Assembly (NCBI GenBank): GCA_036939755.1
Contig: JALLAZ010000782.1
Span: forward strand, 1 to 12,095
Direction of reading: 5' to 3'
Source: Stephanodiscus triporus
Lineage: Eukaryota; Bacillariophyta; Thalassiosirophyceae; Thalassiosirales; Thalassiosiraceae
Length of the DNA stretch: 12,095 nucleotides
Part shown: positions 9,945-12,095 of the stretch, in pieces
How positions within the stretch are numbered: the stretch's first letter is position 1
Layout of the letters: every line of letters begins with the position of its first letter
Translations under genes and position numbers: made by a program
The notes under the pieces: generated by a model
Told to the model about the DNA's origin: nothing
Databases searched by the model: none
Seen by the model: the letters and a program-made list of their open reading frames with translations, nothing else

Positions 9945-11089
9945 TCACGCCGATGCCGAAACGACGCCCACGAGATGGGCAGCGGTGGAGTTGTCGACCT
10001 TGGCATCGATCAAACGGCAGACGACGGCGTCGATGTCGAGCGCACGAACTGACGTCGTGGAATTCGCGGGCCAAGACCCGACGGCGTCCGCCGCCCCCTC
10101 GCCCTCGATCGTCCCCCCCCGCTCCTCCGCGGCCACGCCGAACCCGACCCGTCCGGGCTCGGGACAGTCGAACACGACGTCGTGGTCGAGGGAGATGCGC
10201 GCCACCAGCGACTGGTCGTGGGACATCCTTGCCACGAAGGAGTGACGGTTGTACGTGTTCACGAAGGTGAGGGGGGATCGCCAGCCGTCGTCGATGTTCC
10301 TCGTCGACGGATCCGAGGCGAGGTACGGCTCGAGAGGGCCGAGGTGCTTCTGGAATATTTCGCAATATTTTTCCTCCAACATCGGCCCTTCCAACCCCTC
10401 CGGCATGTCCCCCCTGTCCATGTCCTTGGGAGAGAAGTATATGTCGATGGGACACCCGACCTTGTTGATGAACGCCTTTTGTAGGACGTTGCAATTGGGA
10501 TTGAAGTCCTTGGGGGTCCTGTCCCGCGATGGAAAACGGGAGGGGGGGATATTTTTTTTGGGGGGGGGGGGAAGGGGGGGGGAGTGGCAAAAAAAGTATT
10601 AATGTGGAGGACGAGGAGAGCAAAAATGTGTGATTGATATCCAATATTATAAATATCAACACCGAGCAAAGACAAACCGTCGTCGTAATGTGGTAATTTA
10701 CGACGGAGGAAGAGTGAACAAAACCAAAAAACTCACCCCCTTCGTCCGGCGTTCTTGTCCTTGTCGTGATCGTAAAGAACCATCGGACAGGCGACGCCGT
10801 GCAAATTCCTGACGTAAATGTTCCCCATCCGGTGCCTCATGAGCACCCTCCCTGGACGTCCCGACACGTGAGATGCGCCGTCGCTCGACACGAATCTGGT
10901 CGCGGTCGTCTGACCCTCCCCCCCCTCCCCCGGGGGCGGCAAGAACGAGAGCGTCCGCGGGAGCACGCCCTCGACGAAGTGCGGCACGAGGACCTCCTCG
11001 TACTCCCTTATCACGAAGACGCGCCCGGCCCGTCCCTCGACCACGGCCATCGACCCGGGGAGGAGGATCGGTCCGCGGGGCCAAACGGC

Positions 11090-11120
<31 letters not shown>

Positions 11121-11590
11121 TTGGAATTGCCCGTCGTAGCCGTAGCCGTCGCCGGCACCTCGACGCCCGCGGCGTTGACCCGCGACACGATCACGGGACC
11201 GGAGGCACGATTGTACACCACCCACCGCGTGGGATGGCCGAGCCTCCCGTGCTCCGCCGTCGCGACGGCGTCGTCGTCGACGCCCGCCGCGCCCGCGTCC
11301 TCGGGGGGGCACGTCCACGTCCTCTCCTCCGGCATGTTCAGGTACACGTGATCGGGGACTAGGCTCTCGCGGGGCAGGCTCCTGTTCCTGGCGTGGTCCG
11401 CGATCCTGCGCGCGTTCTGGGCTGATCGGTCGCAGGCGCCGTCCTTGTGCTCGGGGGGGGCAGGGCGCGAGAGGCAGCGGTCCGTGCCCCTTGGCTCGTC
11501 CCCGGGGGCGTCGGCCTCGGAGGAGGAGAGGGCGGCCGCCGCGAGGCTCAGTCCGAGGACGACGGTGACGACGAGGGCGAGGCTCTTCAT
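9945..11590 (-). CDS. Secreted protein with two similar beta-rich modules, possibly VHL-beta-like
   Basis: Join on the minus strand of 11590-10737 and 10518-9945, 475 residues. The ATG at 11590-11588 opens a clear signal peptide: Lys, then LALVVTVVLGLSLAAAALS, cleaved near residue 20-24. After a spacer with paired Cys comes module A, about residues 122-270: WVVYNRASGPVIVSRVNAAG, a Ser10 insert (158-167), LLPGS, GRVFVIREY, and an end at GVACP. Module B, about 295-405, runs in parallel: KAFINKVGCPIDIYF, then LTFVNTYNRHSFVARM, and an end at VVFDCPE. Both have an Asn followed by a Pro-containing strand, a later FV.R strand and a closing Cys-Pro. This resembles the VHL beta domain, where a glycine-rich strand pair precedes a conserved FxxR-type strand, but that link is inferred. 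NRS and two NST sites allow N-glycosylation. The tail after 405 is Gly/Ala/Asp-rich. Function unknown; an extracellular, cell-wall or endomembrane role is likely. Confidence 0.8.
10519..10736 (-). other. Intron of the secreted-protein gene (218 nt)
   Basis: Read on the minus strand, the donor is GTGAGT beginning at 10736 and the acceptor GGGACAG ends at 10519. Splicing is phase 2 and restores a Gly codon, joining KNAGRRG to TPKDFNPNCN, which continues into the open exon 2 frame. Without it the first exon stops at TGA 10735-10733. The intron holds very long C runs before the acceptor (see the repeat entry). Confidence 0.8.
10542..10582. repeat. Homopolymer cluster G7, T8, G12, G9 (C/A runs on the gene strand)
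   Basis: On the plus strand, seven G (10542-10548), eight T (10552-10559), twelve G (10560-10571) and nine G (10574-10582) are packed together. In gene orientation these are C-rich and A runs ending about 24-60 nt before the splice acceptor, so they may act as an unusual C-type polypyrimidine tract. Slippage or sequencing error is likely here, but it falls inside the intron and does not change the protein. Confidence 0.85.
11091..11120. repeat. (GAC)10 trinucleotide repeat encoding Ser10
   Basis: Ten perfect GAC units on the plus strand read as TCG codons on the minus strand and give the ten-Ser run at residues 158-167 of the secreted protein. It interrupts module A between its first strands and the LLPGS turn, so it is probably a flexible loop. 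A perfect repeat of this length is likely to vary between strains. Confidence 0.9.
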
Positions 11591-11906
11591 TTTTATTTAT
11601 TTATTTTTCTGTTGTTCGTTTTTGGGTGTTAATGCTTTCTCTCTTCGTCTGTCTCTCCATTTTTGGACTTCTCTTCTCACGCACGACCATATTTTTGATA
11701 AGTAACGATCCCGCCATTTTTTGCGTTTGAATTCCTTCTGGTTCAGGGACACTTTTTGACCGAAAGGAATTCAAACGCAAAATGGCGGGATCGTTACTTG
11801 TACAGCGTGTTCTACGGTTTTTTTGTCCATAATATGGAGATAGTACGCATAAAGTCCGTGAAATATGTGTGAATATCGTGTCAGCAACACAGAGGAATAA
11901 ATATAA
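11591..11906. other. Upstream region of the secreted-protein gene
   Basis: Non-coding DNA between the start of the minus-strand gene and the transposase remnant. Next to the ATG is an AT-rich 5' UTR-like stretch with TTTA repeats (11591-11607). The only strong structure is the inverted repeat at 11700-11799. Promoter elements should lie here, but none is clear. Confidence 0.45.
11700..11799. repeat. Long inverted repeat, 36-38 bp arms, 26-nt spacer
   Basis: The left arm 11700-11737 (starting AAGTAACGATCCCGCC) is the reverse complement of the right arm 11764-11799 (ending GGCGGGATCGTTACTT). The only difference is two extra T in a T-run of the left arm (six versus four). The spacer 11738-11763 has no strong pairing. 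The unit could fold into a single long hairpin. It begins 110 bp upstream of the secreted-protein ATG. Near-identity of the arms implies recent origin or selection. It could be a short fold-back MITE, the two ends of an excised element, or a regulatory palindrome. I see no clear target-site duplication. Confidence 0.9.
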
Positions 11907-12095
11907 CTGATGTGCCAATCAATGTTCGATTGGGTGGACGACGTTAAGTACTGGCACCGTACGTCGCCACCGCGCCGGAGGATGTAATTCCCGTGCTCGT
12001 CCTCGACAGCAACCGATGCCACATGATGGCATCGGTAGTTACGAGAATTCAGGAGCTCGGGGTGGAGGTGATGCACATCCCAGGCGGATGTACAT
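11907..12095 (+). mobile_element. DDE_1 (pogo/Fot-like) transposase fragment, frameshifted and cut by the window edge
   Basis: From 11948 to the window end the plus frame encodes APYVATAPEDVIP, then VLVLDSNRCHMMASVV, then IQELGVEV and HIPGGCT. This is the region around the second catalytic Asp of DDE_1 transposases: hydrophobic strand, LD, then a conserved His, followed by the HIPGGCT strand that leads toward the third acidic residue. Just upstream, in another frame, MFDWVDDV (11922-11945) reads as the preceding helix, so a frameshift lies between about 11945 and 11957. A TAA at 11945-11947 closes the downstream frame. No sensible transposase reading continues left of about 11907, so the N-terminal DNA-binding part and first Asp are absent or decayed. 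The rest, including the third acidic residue, would lie beyond the right edge. Probably a dead copy. Confidence 0.75.

Noticed and set aside
398..9952. Shared CAATATTCACG near 398 and near 9940
   Set aside because: The match is only about a dozen bases, and the flanks do not match. This is consistent with chance.
10698..11362. Long open frames on both strands over the secreted-protein gene (206 codons minus, 198 codons plus)
   Set aside because: Highly GC-rich DNA leaves several frames open. Only the 11590 frame has a signal peptide, a balanced composition and a splice-consistent continuation.
1..12095. tRNA, rRNA, CRISPR array, bacterial operon or phage features
   Set aside because: I looked for cloverleaf pairing, regularly spaced repeats and ribosome-binding sites and found none. 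The spliced genes point to a eukaryotic nuclear genome.

Overview
The window looks like nuclear DNA of a eukaryotic microalga, most likely a diatom or a related stramenopile. Two genes are split by short GT-AG introns (71, 104 and 218 nt). The genes are close together and convergent. One codes for a secreted protein, and the right edge carries a DDE_1 (pogo/Fot-like) transposase fragment of a kind I associate with diatom genomes. No bacterial features (operons, Shine-Dalgarno sites, CRISPR) are visible. The lineage is an inference, because no marker gene is present.

Layout, left to right. Positions 1-1997 hold no intact gene. There is a short unassigned open frame (346-591), a stretch that reads like a frameshift-broken gene on the minus strand (about 580-1250), a clear but isolated Hsp70 ATPase-domain fragment (1436-1624), and then the upstream region of the first real gene. 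Positions 1998-9006 on the plus strand hold one large three-exon gene for a protein of 2277 residues. It has a charged low-complexity N-terminus, a TPR region, and about 1400 residues of coiled coil broken by a Pro/Met-rich hinge and by an acidic linker with two NPF motifs. Positions 9007-9944 are the gap between two convergent genes, with C-rich tracts. Positions 11590-9945 on the minus strand hold a two-exon gene for a 475-residue secreted protein with two copies of a beta-rich module, possibly VHL-beta-like. Upstream of it, at 11700-11799, is a long near-perfect inverted repeat. From about 11907 to the window end runs a frameshifted DDE_1 transposase remnant.

The two intact genes show no evident functional link. 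The large one looks like a cytoplasmic scaffold or tether; the other enters the secretory pathway. The flanks look like genomic debris: a chaperone fragment and decayed coding sequence on the left, a transposon remnant and a fold-back repeat on the right. Base composition is patchy: the Hsp70 fragment, exon 1 of the large gene and the secreted-protein gene are visibly GC-rich, while exons 2 and 3 of the large gene and the non-coding flanks are AT-richer.
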